Source of the DNA: Strongylocentrotus droebachiensis
Taxonomy: Eukaryota; Echinodermata; Echinoidea; Camarodonta; Strongylocentrotidae
Reading direction: 5' to 3'
Length of the DNA: 64,000 nt
Assembly: GCA_035222895.1 (NCBI GenBank)
Contig: JAVYIG010000693.1
Location: 310,001-374,000 of the forward strand
The notes beneath the pieces are model-generated. The model worked only from the letters and a program-made list of their open reading frames with translations, did not search any database and had not been told where the DNA came from. Both the position numbers and the translations under genes were made by a program. Shown one piece after another: positions 13,966 through 27,463 of the stretch (position 1 is the first letter of the stretch; each line of letters opens with the position of its first letter).

Positions 13966-15510
13966 GACCATGATACATGTATCGACTCTCCATACAAACT
14001 ATTACCTGCGTTGACAGCATAGTACTCATAGCACACATAAAGCACTATGAAATAGACAAAAATATATTTACAACTCAGGTTATCTAAAACTTCTATAAAT
14101 CTAGTACACGATTGTAAGAACTGATGATAATATAAATATATAGATACTACCTACTTGTGAGTACTGTGCTATTTGTTTGTATACATTGATTCTATGGTAT
14201 TGTTCATACTATTCTATAAATAAAAACTTGTCCAACTACCCTTATATATATACCACTATGCTACCAAGTACATTATGCAAGTTTTCTACAACTTCTTGTA
14301 TAGTATAAAGTACATCAAATTACATGATCGATATCTACATGAATGATTTATAGTGCATTTACATTTGTAGTTATATATTACATGCATATAGACTGAAAGC
14401 CACAAAGTATTCAAATGGGCAAATTCTCTTGCTTTCACAATAAGTACATTTTAAGGTTCACTAAAATATGCAGTGGTGTAGCTATAGGGGGCATAGAGGT
14501 ATGTACCCCCCCCCCCCCATGACATAGCATAAAAAGACCCCCCAAAAAAAAAAACCAAAAAAAAATGTGAGAGGGGGAGCAACATAAAAAGAAGACTATA
14601 AGACCCCCTCCCCACACCAAATCCAGTTTCGGGAATGTGTTATTTTATTTTGCAACCGCGATCTCTCCCATCCCCTACATACTGAAAGCCATAGACAGCG
14701 TGATCCATGAATCCAAAAGCATGGATGGTATGCCACGCCTTAACATTTTTTTCAAGAAATCCGGGGATCACGTCATCTTGTGTATCTTCATTAAATCGGC
14801 CAGATTCTGGACTACTGCACGGCCTGCTCATACTTTGGTGACTTTGACAATTTGCATTTTATCCACCTAGTAAGAATTTTTACCCCCCCCCCTCCCTCCA
14901 TGATATCAGTGCTCTTATGCCTGTACACACGATACACCACTGATAATACACATAAGAACAGTTTGAGGACACAATGACTGACAATAAAAATGGATTCATA
15001 CATACAAAATATACCCATAACACCTTCCCAATGTCAATTTGCTCTCAATAACAGATTACATACTAGCAGCATTTGAAAGAATTAGAAGCCGTTATGACAC
15101 TTGGTTACACACAATTCAAAATATATGCTTCAAGTTTTTGAAACAAAATATCCATTATGTAATAGTACTCAGCAATATCATCAGCCTGTATTTTGGACAC
15201 TTGTTAGAGCAGACTTTATATACCTAAAAGTGTTCTTCTAAAGAGTGCATTATTATAAAGGATGAAATTTGTTCTATTTTCACACATTTTCATGGCAGAA
15301 AAAAAGAAAAAGAACATAGAATATCCTGTGCAATGTCCCATTATTGTACAAGTAGATACAGATAAAAATATCTCAATAATTTTGTAATATAGTAGTCACG
15401 CATAAGTCAAATCTTGTACATGTAATAATGGAAAGACATCTAAATGAAATACAATATCAGTTCATAAAAGCATGTATAAGTACCTGGAATTTGTCACTTA
15501 TTGCATATAT

Positions 15511-15549
<39 letters not shown>

Positions 15550-15999
15550 ATTTTGTATACAATACGAATATGAGATGTATTAAAATGAATATTAATGGCA
15601 GTATTTATAATGTGAGTCACTTTGCTCAGAAAATAAGAAACCAGGCTAGCATACAAATAAAAGGTGCTTTTTTATGTATAAAATAATGAGATTTATGTAC
15701 AATGATCAATAAAAAAAGAAGAACAAAAATTGGCAATATGTAAGTATGAAAAAGAGAGTTAAAAGGCTACAACTTATTGCTCACCAACAAACTATTAAAG
15801 ACACATCTCTGCATTTCCTGATGAGATATTTACATCTCAAATTCACATTATGAGATAATGACCTTTGACCCAAGCAAGAAACCATCATACATGTAGGTCA
15901 TAGTTCACTAGCTGACATCCCATTGAAACCCATGTCCTGAAATCAGTGTAAATTTGGATTGGATGTTCGCGTATTATGACTTGGGAATGATTTATTGCA
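13966..15999. other. Gene-free stretch, low-complexity rich
   Basis: Contains a C-run at 14,506-14,518 preceded by CAGTGGTGTAGCTATAGGGG (a hAT-like terminus), a C-run near 14,883-14,892 and (AT)n at 15,517-15,546. It may include part of a long 3' UTR of the minus-strand docking-protein gene, but no polyadenylation site could be fixed. Confidence 0.4.
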
Positions 16000-16312
16000 A
16001 TAGGCCATTTTTTTCGTAATGTATTCAAATTTAATGCATAAACCTTTCTTCAGTGCCTCGCTTCAAGTTGTTTCATTCACCCGTTACAAATAATTGTATT
16101 TCGATGGTCAGAATTTGCAAATTGCATACATTATTCAGTGTTGCTAGGTAGAACAAATATATGGCTTGTCCTACCTAGCAACACAGAATATATACTATTC
16201 ACATTAGGACTATATAAATACAATTATTCTTTTCAGGTGAATGACATAATTTGTAATGAGGCACTTAAAGATTTGTGCATTTTATTTTATTACATTACAA
16301 AAAACGGCCTAT
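16000..16312. mobile_element. Palindromic foldback MITE
   Basis: The two halves are inverted copies. The left end ATAGGCCATTTTTTTCGTAATG matches the reverse complement of the right end (ATAGGCCGTTTTTTGTAATG). Both arms continue through GTGCCTC, ACAATTATTC-type and TTGCTAGGTAG segments to a central hairpin at about 16,139-16,184. A diverged relative lies at 42,040-42,275. Confidence 0.75.
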
Positions 16313-16864
16313 TTGAGTGACCCCTCCTTCCAAACCATTGTGCGTTTAACCCTCTACCCGCTTAGGTAAACTAATGCAACAAACAGTACATTGCCACAGT
16401 CAACCTTTGTCACACAAACAGTGTTTACATTGTATGTGTTACATACTCCAAACAAGGTGGCAGTCTAAGGTTTTGATTCCTAGCAGATAAAGAGGGTCTT
16501 TTTCAAACTCCTTAAAATTGTTTTGGCTATGCATATTTGATAATACTTGAATCATGTAAGTACCGGTAGTGCATTTTTCATAGTCCAAATCAGAAATGCA
16601 AAAAGCTATAAATAAATGTCAATGTAAATCCCATTAGCAATATTCATTATCCAGGCAGTTATCACGAAGCATGTCCAATAATTGTTTCATCTTTATGCAT
16701 GCTGTGTCCTAAATGACTCTATAATCAAATATACTTAGACTAAAATGAATTGCTGCAAATGCTGCACTTTAGGTCTAAATCTACACTAAATCTGAGCATC
16801 ATTTGATGAAACCGTCATAAGTACAAGTTAGCCGACATCCCATTGTCAAGCATATTCATTTTAA

Positions 16865-17078
16865 AGGGGTTGTTACATGACGAGACTACGTGTCTTTCCC
16901 TCGGCCTAACTCGGGGCCAATCAAGTAAATGACTACGGACGACGCGACCTCAGTAGGCCTACGCATTTACGTGCATGCAACATACGCGAAACCAGTTAAC
17001 TAAGTCCATTCGTTTACGTGCAGTTGTCCAAAAGAGATGTAGATGGCATCAACTAGTATTTCTCATGCTACAGCCCCT
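16865..17078. mobile_element. TTAA-flanked MITE (AGGGGTTGT family), copy 1
   Basis: Flanked by TTAA at 16,861-16,864 and 17,079-17,082, with inverted ends AGGGGTTGTTACATGA / reverse of TCTCATGCTACAGCCCCT. TTAA duplications are the signature of piggyBac-type (also Kolobok-type) insertion. A relative lies inverted at 63,437-63,695 and shares GTGTCTTTCCC, GGGGCCAAT, CAACATACGCGAAACC and TTCGTTTACGTGCAGTTGTCC. Confidence 0.8.
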
Positions 17079-17142
17079 TTAATTCAAGCGTTTCAATGTG
17101 ATATCAGTGAACTTATATGACGGTTTTGTGACACATAACCCA

Positions 17143-17473
17143 GGGCCATGTCTTATAAAGAGTTGCGATTGGCAAGTCATCCAATCAATCGCAATTTTGA
17201 AATCACCTTTCTCTTAAGAACATAGTTGCGATTGATATGTAGTGGTGTTTATTTTTACCTGACTGCTAAGAAAGCATAAATGCTTGTTAGCATTAAGCAA
17301 CCAGGGGCCCGACGGCTTTAGTTCCTCTCTGATAGACTTGGTAAAGAGGATTAATGCCTTACCAAAGGGCACGAGCGCATCGCCATGGTGTCAAACGCGG
17401 GTCGCCAGATTACGAGACCACTGCTATACCATCTGAGCTCTCCCGCCTCCTCAACTCTTTATAAGAGGGGGCC
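17143..17473. mobile_element. MITE (GTCTTAYAAAGAGTT family), interrupted
   Basis: The left end GGGCCATGTCTTATAAAGAG and right end CTCTTTATAAGAGGGGGCC are inverted copies. The body with GATTGATAT/CAATCGCAA words matches the uninterrupted copy at 26,832-26,989. A tRNA-headed SINE is inserted at about 17,242-17,451. Confidence 0.75.
17242..17451 (-). mobile_element. tRNA-derived SINE, family A, copy 1
   Basis: Read on the minus strand it starts with a degenerate tRNA head (A-box-like GAGCTCAGATGGTATAGCAG, then GGTCTCGTAATC as in a tRNA-Thr(CGT) anticodon arm). A body with CTTTGGTAAGGCATTAATCC and AGTCAGGTAAAAA at the 3' end follows. Copies 2 and 3 lie at 23,075-23,288 and 43,657-43,866 in the same orientation. 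The A box is damaged, so it is probably silent. Confidence 0.8.
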
Positions 17474-18358
17474 TTGATGCACTAGTGTAATATGTGATAC
17501 CTATATGTTGACTGAATGCTACAATAAAAGTCTGCCTGAATACTTAAATGCAGTGAAATCCAGTAAGTACATGCATATGATCTCTTCAAATAAATCAATA
17601 TCACTTATATTTTTTGCACATGATCTGGCAGTTTGATCTAAGCAGTGAAAACTTAAACGACCACAATATGAAATTATGAGGCAAACATATATCATACTAA
17701 AATCAGCCTCATACATTCACACAAATGGAAGAACAATTACATAAAGGTTATAACTTCAACTGATAGGATCAAATAAAACCTTTTAAAGGGTGGTATTTTG
17801 ATAGAAATCAACATCCTTACTCCTTACATACATTGTAGTTTGTATGTTTTTATGCAGAAAAGAGTACCCTGTTTGTGTGAAGGTGAGATACTAGAACATA
17901 TGATAAGTATCTGTAACATGTTGGTCTCTATGTTATCAATAAGTCATATATCACAAATTGCGAAACTGTTGTGGCCTTAATCATACGTGAATATCCTTTT
18001 TTTAATTTATCAAACACCAGTTAGAAATATTATTTTGGTTTACCAATCTATTCATTATGCAAAAGCATTTTTTTTATATCAAGAATTACCATTGCTTTAC
18101 AACAGAAAATAATTTCTTGATATCAAGAAATAGGAATAAATGTTAAAACGGCTTGTCATAAATACGCAGCAATACGCAAGCCAAATACGCAAAGGTATGA
18201 CTGAGGCATAAGGGACCATAATTAGGAAGATTTCACATATTCAAATTGTTCATCAAATGGTACTGCTTATATTGGACCATTAAATTGATTACTAAGCATT
18301 CCTACACGATTAGACAGCAGAAAATGTAATCAACGTTGATTAAATTGAGATCGCGATA
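17474..18358 (-). other. Probable 3' UTR / downstream flank of docking-protein gene
   Basis: Directly follows the stop codon at 18,359-18,361 on the minus strand. It is AT-rich with no open frame of note. No convincing polyadenylation signal could be chosen, so the end of the UTR is unknown. Confidence 0.4.
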
Positions 18359-20460
18359 TCAAAGCTCCCAAACCTGTGTGATCTTGGCATCCCTGACTTT
18401 CGAGAGTGGTGCACTCTGGGAATGTGACGGAGGACTGGGAAGAGGGCGCTCTGGGAGCGGTCTATCGCTCAGAGGATCCGCGATCATCTTGACCGGAGAG
18501 CCTATCTCCGACGGCGAGAGGTAACCCTGCTCATCCAGCTCCGGTCCTTCAGAAGACTCGCCCCCGGGGGACTGGGAGCCACACAACGCGAGGGGGTTGG
18601 AGATCATACCAGTAGAGTTTGATTGCTCATTCAACATAGACTGAACAGACATGGCGGATCCTGCAGAAACCGTTCGCTGTCTCCGTCCCGCTGCCCCTCC
18701 TTTCTCCTTTGCCTGTTTGATCTTCGCATCGACGGCGCCATCGAGCGGTAGATCACTCAGCTGACCTTGCGATCTTCTGGAGTAGGACTTTGTCTTGTCC
18801 GTTGTTGAGATGCCTTTGACGTCTATTTTGGCAAAACTTGGCAAAACTTTGGGTTTTCCTCCTGGACTCTCCCCACTACCTTCCTCATCCTGGGTCTTAC
18901 TCTTCTGCCTCATCATCTTCAGTCCCAAACCAAACTTCCTGCGTACCCCTGTCACGGGGGACTGTTTGTCCGCACCTTTCTTTGGCGAGATGAAATGTTG
19001 TGCGACCTCAGGAGTTGAAGAGGGCTGCTCCGACAGCAGATTTGGATTCGATTTTGATTTCTTCATCTTCTTTGGACGCCCTAGACTATTAGTTCCCTTC
19101 GTATTTTCCAGGTCTTCAAGTGCCACTGATCTTCGCTCTGGAGATTTTGGGGTTACGGAAAGGTCTACAAGGGATTTTGCTTTTTTCATCTTGACTCGCT
19201 CTAGTGTCCTTGCTTTGAATGATTTCCGTTTCTCCTTTGATTCCGTTTCTGGTGCAGGAACCGATGCTACAACCTGTGCGTACATCACACCCGGTTCAAC
19301 TATGACCGAGTGTGCCACATTGGCAGATTCTTGCGTGACTATCCTTGCAGTATTGGGTTGAAAACTGTCCATTGGTTCCGATCGAACAAGATTGGAGTCT
19401 ACATATCCCTCTGAAAACGTGCTTTGCCGCATGACATGATTTTGTACGTTGATTTCTTCTGCCGATGTATTACTGACAGATTCATATTCGGTTTGTTGGG
19501 CACCCTGCGCAGGAGTGGGTGGGAAAATATTGTTCACTTCTTCATAGGCATACCTACCCTTCTTTGGGGACACAACGTATGGGTTTTCTTCAGTTGGTGG
19601 AACTTCATCGCGAGGTAGAGATGGTAACTGTCTTTCGTTCATCCAGTCTGGCATGTTTGCAGGTGAGAAAGAAAAGGCTAGGTCCAGAGACCCAAGGTTT
19701 GGTGATCTGTCAATGTAAGAGTCTGTTATCGACGTTGGGCTGCGAAGGTTTCCTAGGGAGAAGGAGCGCGACAGGGAACCCTCCGGAGCGACGCCCTCGT
19801 AGTCCACTCCTTGATAATGGTGCTCCCTCTCTCCAGAGGAGCCTTTGCTCCCTGTGAACTCTCCTTCGAAGTAGGTGTGTACCAGAGGGCTTGGAGGATC
19901 CGACCCGTCGCCTCCTGCAGCACCTCGAGTCGATTCCACCATGTGATACTCGTGATCCTGTATCGTCATCTCCGTCATCGCCCTTTGCATCGGGGAATTC
20001 ACAAACCCTCCATTGGACATCCCTCTGGCCCTTGGACTGGGACTGATGAGGGGGGTGTTCTCATAGCTCTGTGTGAGCGTGTTACGGTACGACTGGGGTG
20101 TGAAATCCATTAATTGGTAACTCGATCTGTCACTGGCCGCGGTGCTATTCGTCAGAGTTCGGGGAATGGGTACATCCCAGGTCATCCGGTCCTTGCTGTC
20201 ACGACCCAACCCTTGTCTGGTGAGTGTGTTGACTGATGCAGAACCCATCTCGGTGTACGGCAGGTTCTCATCCTCCACTGTTCTTCCTCCCATGTCTGCA
20301 TACGGGAGGTTGTATTCTGGTTCCATGGCCAGAGAGGAGGATGCACTGGGAGGGCGGGATGTCTTGGGGGGTAGGGACGGGGTACGAGATGGTACCGGTG
20401 GCGCTGCCTGAGTTCTCTTCACGTTGTCACTCTTGGTCCTGTCAAGTCTCTTGTTGGAAC
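18359..20460 (-). CDS. Docking protein exon 8 (terminal tail)
   Basis: 2102 nt, acceptor AACTTTTTAG, stop TGA at 18,359-18,361. Encodes the unstructured tail with APPVPSRTPSLPPK, NLPYADM, NLPYTEM, SSYQLMDF, SYRNT, SYENTPL, YHMVES, NPYVVSP, YAYEEV, GYVDSN, basic stretches (KEKRKSFKARTLERVKMKK) and the C-terminal LPERPLPSPPSHS then QVWEL. The large single tail exon and its higher GC contrast with the AT-rich introns. Long antisense frames within it are shadows. Confidence 0.9.
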
Positions 20461-22097
20461 CTAAAAAGTTTGAAGATATACAAAAATAAAGGCTTTATGA
20501 AACCCTCTTCAAACAGATACGGATCTTCGAGCCGAGTAAAAATAATTACATTCCAAACACTTCTGATTTAATTCTAACAATTTATTCATCAATTTTGTAT
20601 AACCTATTTCAAACCAGGCCAATAAAAATTGTTTTGTATTTGGTTTAATTTTATTGCTGGCATATCAAAATCTTTATTGACTCTTTTCATCTTGCACTCA
20701 CCAGAGAAAACTGCAAGAATTAACATAACCCAATATCCAAAATGATGTCTCTAATCACTGCAATTTTTAAACATTATTTTTAATGCTACCAATCATCTGT
20801 TAAAAATTCCTTAACCGTTACTAAATTCATAATTCAGTGTTCAGATATTCATGTAGTTTTAATATAGATTCACATTTTCTTGATAAAATCGGCACTAATC
20901 TACATGAATTCTACAATATTCCTATTCTTACTATGAAAGTGTCAAATCCATATAAATGTAATATACAAATAATATATATAAATTGTATCTAACTATTAGC
21001 AATTGTTATTTGCTGGAAGTACTTCAGGGGTTAGTTTCACATAGACTAAGATCGACTTTAAGTTAGACTTAACTATGGCAGACTGTTCATGCCACTGGTT
21101 GCTCTCACCATTGGTCTCTCAATTATGATCTTTAGATAATATTTTTTCCTTCAATAATGAACTATCAAAAAGGGTAAATTCTGTAAATTTGTGACCACTA
21201 TTTGTACGTCCCTTGAGAAACCAATTCCAGGAATGGTTAGAGGAACTAGTGGCATGAAAGGCCTGCCATAGTTAAGTTCAGCTTAAAGTTGATCTTGTCT
21301 TTGTGAAACACTCCCCTGGGGGTATAAGCACTGCCAGAATAAAGGCCAGTAGAAGCTGGCGAAACATCACAGAGCAATTTTGAGTACTTCCAGTAATTGA
21401 TTTACAAAAATTGCTAATAATTTCAGTGATAGTGGATGAATTATAATAATCTTCATGAAAATGTATTTGCAAATTGAGGCTCACCATCTCTTGATCGGTC
21501 CAGCCGATCATAGTTCTTGGGTCGTCCGGGGACAGGTACGGCCTGGCTGTGCTGGGTGTGGTTGGGGGAGATCGGCCGACCTTCATGGAGAAACATTTTA
21601 TGTAATGTAATAGTTATTTGATATTTTAACTTATGTAACTTAATTATGTATTCGTTACTGCTATTTTATTATGTATACTTGATTTAAATTGTATATTGTA
21701 CCCAAGACAGGTGTCAATCTTCTGACTGTTTGTTCTTGGGTTTTGATGTGATTTGATTTCAATAAATACTATATACCGGTATATATGATATACTGAAGTA
21801 ATTGTGTAGGGCATCTGGGGGAATGGTGGCACTTGAAAGAAAAAAATAATCTAAAAGGCACTGAATTAAACAAGAGTCAAATAATCATTACTGGTCATAA
21901 CTGTTTGTAAAAAGACACATGGTGGCATAGAAAGAAATTATATGAGAAGTGAACATGAATGTTGTCATGCCAGAAAGAGTCCAAAGTCCAACAAACTACA
22001 TCACAGTTTGCAAGGAGAGTGGACTAGGTGGTATTCAGAGCGAAAGAGAGGGGGAGGGTGAGAGTGAGAGAGACAGAGTGAGATTGAAAGAGAAAGA

Positions 22098-22137
<40 letters not shown>

Positions 22138-22339
22138 CAAGATAAAGATAGACAGAGAGAGGGAGAGAGAGAGAGAAAGAGAGAGAGATGGATAGAGAAG
22201 GGAGGGTGAGGATGAGAGTGAGTGTGAAAAAAAAAGAGAGAAAGGAAGAGATAGATAGAGAGAGGGAAAGAGAGAGATAGAGAAGAGATAGATAGACAGA
22301 GACAGAGCAAGAGAGAGATAGGAGATAGAGAGAGAGAAG

Positions 22340-22379
<40 letters not shown>

Positions 22380-25300
22380 ACAAAGCTTATAATCTCCATA
22401 TATTCTATAAACATTGATCAGATAACATTCATTTGAACTTGCTCTTTTTTCAAAAACAGCCAACTTAGCTCTTCAATTAAATATCAAACAATGAAAAAGG
22501 GTCATCCAAAAGATATGGACCATCGGGGAACAAAGGAATTCTGATGGCTTCTGTTGATGTTATCAAAAGGGGAGGCAAACTTTGATGGTGAACCCAACCA
22601 GTAAAATGACTAACTGTTTTGATTTCGGATGACCCATATACCTCCATACTGCTAAATCTATGTCACTTTATGTTCATTATATGTAATTAGTAATAGATAC
22701 AAGTTTTTGTAAAAGTTTGCAGCTATGCATGTATAATGTTGTGTCACACAATTATACATGTATAGCTTCTTTACATATAAAGGATATTTCATTTAAAACA
22801 ATGAACATTAGTTTCTATTTCTGTGGATGAGATAGAGATCTGCTGCAACCAGGAAAGACAAAAGGAAAGACATTAGGTAGCCTTTCCTGAGCATCGAGGG
22901 ATGTTCTTCCCAAAAAACTTAGCTGTTTGATAAGATCTGACTACCTTTACAAGAATTGTATAAATCACACACATACATTTACCACTTCTAAAGAGTTGTT
23001 GGTTAAATGGTATTTGCCCCTACCTGACCACGTTTTCCTTGACTCATCCAATAAAAAGTAATTATACATATGTAGTTTAGTTTAGTGGTGGTTATTTAAC
23101 GTGACTGCTAAGAAAACACAAATGTTTGTTAGTAAGCAATCAGAGAACTGACGGCTTTAGGTCCTCTCCGAGGGACCTGGTAATGAGGATTAATGCCTTA
23201 CCAAAGGGCACTTGCACATTGACTCGATTTTGAACCCGGGTCACCGGATTACGAGACCATTGCTCTACCGACTGAGCTATCGCGCCTCTGTAGATATAGT
23301 TCTATTCAAGAGAGTCAGGGGAGGGGGAAGAGGGTCAGGGAAGAGGGTCAGGGGAGGGGGAGGGAGGTGCTACCAAACGTGTCATCCCTTTTATCTTCCA
23401 AGCCTCTCCTCAGCGGAAGGACAAGTACTTGCCAGTCACAACCTCTCATATTATTGGATTCCTATTTCATCAGAGTAGAGTGTGAAATAATAATAATAAT
23501 AATGGGTTCTTGTATAGCGCTCATGTCTGTCAGACTTGACACTCCTAGCGCTCCCGATTGTTACCCTGGCTGTAGCACGGCTGCGATTACAGCAAATTTA
23601 TTCCTGCCAGGTAACCATTTACATCACCTGGGTCGAGTGTGGCAAAAGTAGATCAATGTCTCGCCAAAGGACATTAGTAACCCCGGCAGGACTCGAACCG
23701 CGGACCTTGTGATCCACAGTCCGGTGACATATCCACTCGACCAAAACACCTCTACAGGAGTGGAACAGGAGATTGGCCCGGGACATGGGGAAGGAAGAGG
23801 AGGGAGGAGCGTGGGAGGGTAGTTTGTGGTGGGGGCAGAGGAAGTGGTCACATGATAATCTCTTACCTTCTGAGCCCCTCCTTGGAAGGAGACCAAAGGT
23901 TGCTAATCTCAACCTCTCATAGTCTTGGTTTACTACCTCAGCTGATGCTGGACCTGACTGGTTCTCCGGCTGTAAGACAAAGCAGATATAAATGTTAATG
24001 TTACATTTACATTAATATAAATAATAATAATATGTTTTGTTTACCCAGGGTAGCTTCATCAGTATAAATTCTGTTCCCTCTGAGGGCCCTCCATGCATAT
24101 TATTACCCCGGCTTTAGACAAGCTAACATGAAAAAGCACTCAAGCATTCAAGGAATTTCTTCCTACCAGTAACCCATTTACCTCACCTGGGTGGATAGTG
24201 GAAAATATAGATTATTTTCTTGCCAAAAGACATTAGTGCTGCGGTAGAACTCTTTTTAGATGACAATAAAAATTCAATCTAACTCAATGTAAATGAATCA
24301 TATCTTGACATCACACATTATTTAATTAAACATGGTGAAAACAATAATTAATTGATAAATAATTAATAGTTACTAAAAATCCTCAGTGAATTTGTCAATT
24401 TCTAAAATAAAAAAACATAACAGCAAATCTCAAATAGATTAACCTGTTATTTGCTACCTTTCAACTACACATACAAAAAAAAAAAAAAAAAAAAAAAATT
24501 ATCAAACAATATGCTTTGATATAAATCACTTTCAACCAGGCTGTTGTTTCTTTTTGGTTTAATTCTAAAACAGACCAAAACCATAGGATGTTGCTAAACG
24601 CAAAAATAACTACCATAAATTCATCATCACTCTAAAAACTATAAGGCAGTCTCCATGTGTATGTGCACTTAGTTCAGGCATTTATTTTTGAGTTAGAAAA
24701 ATTATCTGGATTATGTCTCATATTGACATGGATAAAGCATAAGAAGAAGTTGTAAAGAAGTTCCAGGGAAGCAGCGACTTGGACAAATTTGCATTTGCCC
24801 AAAGCTCTATCCCTGAATGGAACAGCCTACCGTCATCAGTAGTACAGTGGCTTGTTTCACAAAACTTGTCATCAGTGACAAATTACAGTTTTTGTTATAA
24901 GCTACTGAAATCCTTGCTTCTGATTGGTCATCATCAGATTTGCCCTTGATTTTTGTCATTTGTTCTTGATTTTTGTCATTTGTCATTGAAAAAAGGTTTT
25001 GTGAAACGCCCCCAGGACAATCCTGAGACTACACCTGGGGAGTGTTTCACAAAGACTAAGATCTACTTTAAGTTGGACTTAATTATGGCAGGCCTTGGTT
25101 TCTCAAGGGACGTACCAATCGTGGTCACAAATCTACAGAATTTACATTTTGTTATAGTTCGTCATTGCAGGAAAAAAATATTTTTTGAAGATCATAATTG
25201 AGAGACCAATGGTGAGAGCAACCAGGGGCATGAATGGCCTGCCATAGTTAAGTCTAACTTAAAGTCGATCTTAGTCTTTGTGAAACACTTCCCTTGTGGC

Positions 25301-25827
25301 ATATCTCAGTAAATTGCTTTAATCCTCCTCACACGCCTTGCAATCTTTATTTCATCATAGGAATAGGCCGCAAAGCGTTTGGAAGATTTTGGAAGATAAA
25401 GAAGAAATGATATTAATACATACAAGTAATATGTACAAGTTACCTGACTACTTAGGTCCTCTGTTGTATAGGTATCCAGGAGGTCGTATATCTCACCGTC
25501 TTGACCTAGCACCGTGGCAAAGACATAGTCGGCAGCCCCCATTGGTGAGTTTCGTCCAGCCTTGAAGGAGAAGCGGCCGGTCTCAGAGCTCTCAAACTCG
25601 CGGATGCACTTCAGCGGCCACTGGGCCACCAGGGATCTGGTACGCTGTATCAAAGAAAGTGAAAGTGAGAGTGACAGTTGTGGATGTGGACAACTTTACA
25701 TTTGAAGAGTGAGAGGGAGAGGGAGAGGGATAGGTAGAGGGAGAGGGAGAGGGAGAGACAGAGAGAGACAGAGAGAGACAGAGAGAGCGAGCAAGGAAGA
25801 GAGATAGAGAGAGCAAGAGAGAGAGAC

Positions 25828-25870
<43 letters not shown>

Positions 25871-27388
25871 CAGAGAGAGGCAGAGAGAGACAGAAAGAGA
25901 CAGACAGAGATAGCAAGAGATAGCAACTTCTTATTCCCACAATTTTTTCTGTCAAAGCAGGGTTCTCTAGGCCTTCTTTACGTGTAATGTGACCCATGAA
26001 CTTGCACCACTTTAAGTGGATTTGGTGCCTTCTAAATCTCATATATTATTATTACTATGATCATTATTGACCTACCTTGAGAGCAAGTGTAAGACCCCAT
26101 TTTGATAGATGAAGCAGGCACTGGGAAGCCCTCGCACCAATCCGTCTCATCGACTCAGAATCATCGGGAGATACTTCAAAACACCTTCCTGTAAAGGGGA
26201 GGGGGAAGTATAATAGAGGAGGGGGAATTATAGTAGGGGAGAAGGAAGTATAATAGGGGAGGGGGAAGTTTTATTAAGAAGGGCATCAGTGAATTGAAGA
26301 AGACTGCATTGTGAGGTGTGTTTCATTTACCGGTAGCATTAAAAATGTGAAAAGCGGTCATTATCAAAATCTACTCAAATCGTTGCATTTTAAGAGACGA
26401 AGTGGCCACACCGTGAAGCCCTAGCACAACTCCTTCTCACTAATTCTGAATCATAAGGAGATATTTCAAAACATCTCTCTGTGAGGTGCTGAGGTTAATC
26501 AAACCCATCTCCTGTCAGATCTTCTTTCAAATTTTATAACGGTACATGTATAATTTTAGCATTTTTTTGTTACCTCTCAACAGTATCTCTCATTAAAATC
26601 TGTATCAACTCCATAAAGATAACATGCCTACAAATAGTGTTCTGTTCAGTTAGCAGTCTTCATGTGGGTTTAATGGCATTGGTTTATGAGGTACATCTTT
26701 ATAAAGGTTTTTCTCTGATCAATACTAAACGTATTGATCAGAGAAAAACCTTTATAAAACAATAACAAACTTTGCATTCTTCAAGATGGCAGCATCTTTT
26801 TTTACTGCTGCACCGGGCATTGTGACGACCTGGGCCCCGTCTTACAAAGAGTTGATATCAATCGCGACTTATTTGCGATTGATATCAATCACAACTATGT
26901 ACAAAAGAGATAGGAGACTGCAAACTTGCAATTGATTGGAAGATTTATGATTGATTTAGATCAATTGTAACTCTTTGTAAGACGGCCCTGGCATCAAACG
27001 ATCTATCATTGGGTCGTTAGATATTGTTTGTATATTACATACCTGGGAAATCTGTTCTTAGATTGGCCTGTATCTGCAGGTAGAAGACCCATAGGTCCAT
27101 GACGGTCTGGCTGTCCGCTAAGAAGCGCCATGTTGACTTGGACGTCCTGACCTCGAAGATGTGCTGCTTGCCCGTTGGGTCGTACTTCTTATCTACCCTG
27201 TACCACGGTGACAACCTGAGGCTTGCTGGGAGGGTATAAGTTAGGGTGAGAGAGGGGGAGGGAGAGAGAGAGAGGAAGGGAGAGAGAGAGAGGGGGAGAG
27301 AGAGAGAGAGGGAGAGAGAGAGAGAGAGAGAGGGAGAGAGAAAGACAGAGAGACAGAGACAGAGACAGAGAGAGAGAGAAAGAAAGAC

Positions 27389-27419
<31 letters not shown>

Positions 27420-27430
27420 AAGAGAAAGAC

Positions 27431-27463
<33 letters not shown>

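Noticed and set aside
18795-19361. 188-codon plus-strand frame
   Set aside because: Antisense shadow of the docking-protein tail exon, which has motif and splice support.
22001-22463. Ser/Leu-rich minus-strand frames
   Set aside because: Low-complexity translation of an intronic (GA)n tract.
23212-23288. Possible functional tRNA-Thr gene
   Set aside because: It is the head of a SINE with two other copies; the T arm and acceptor stem do not pair properly.
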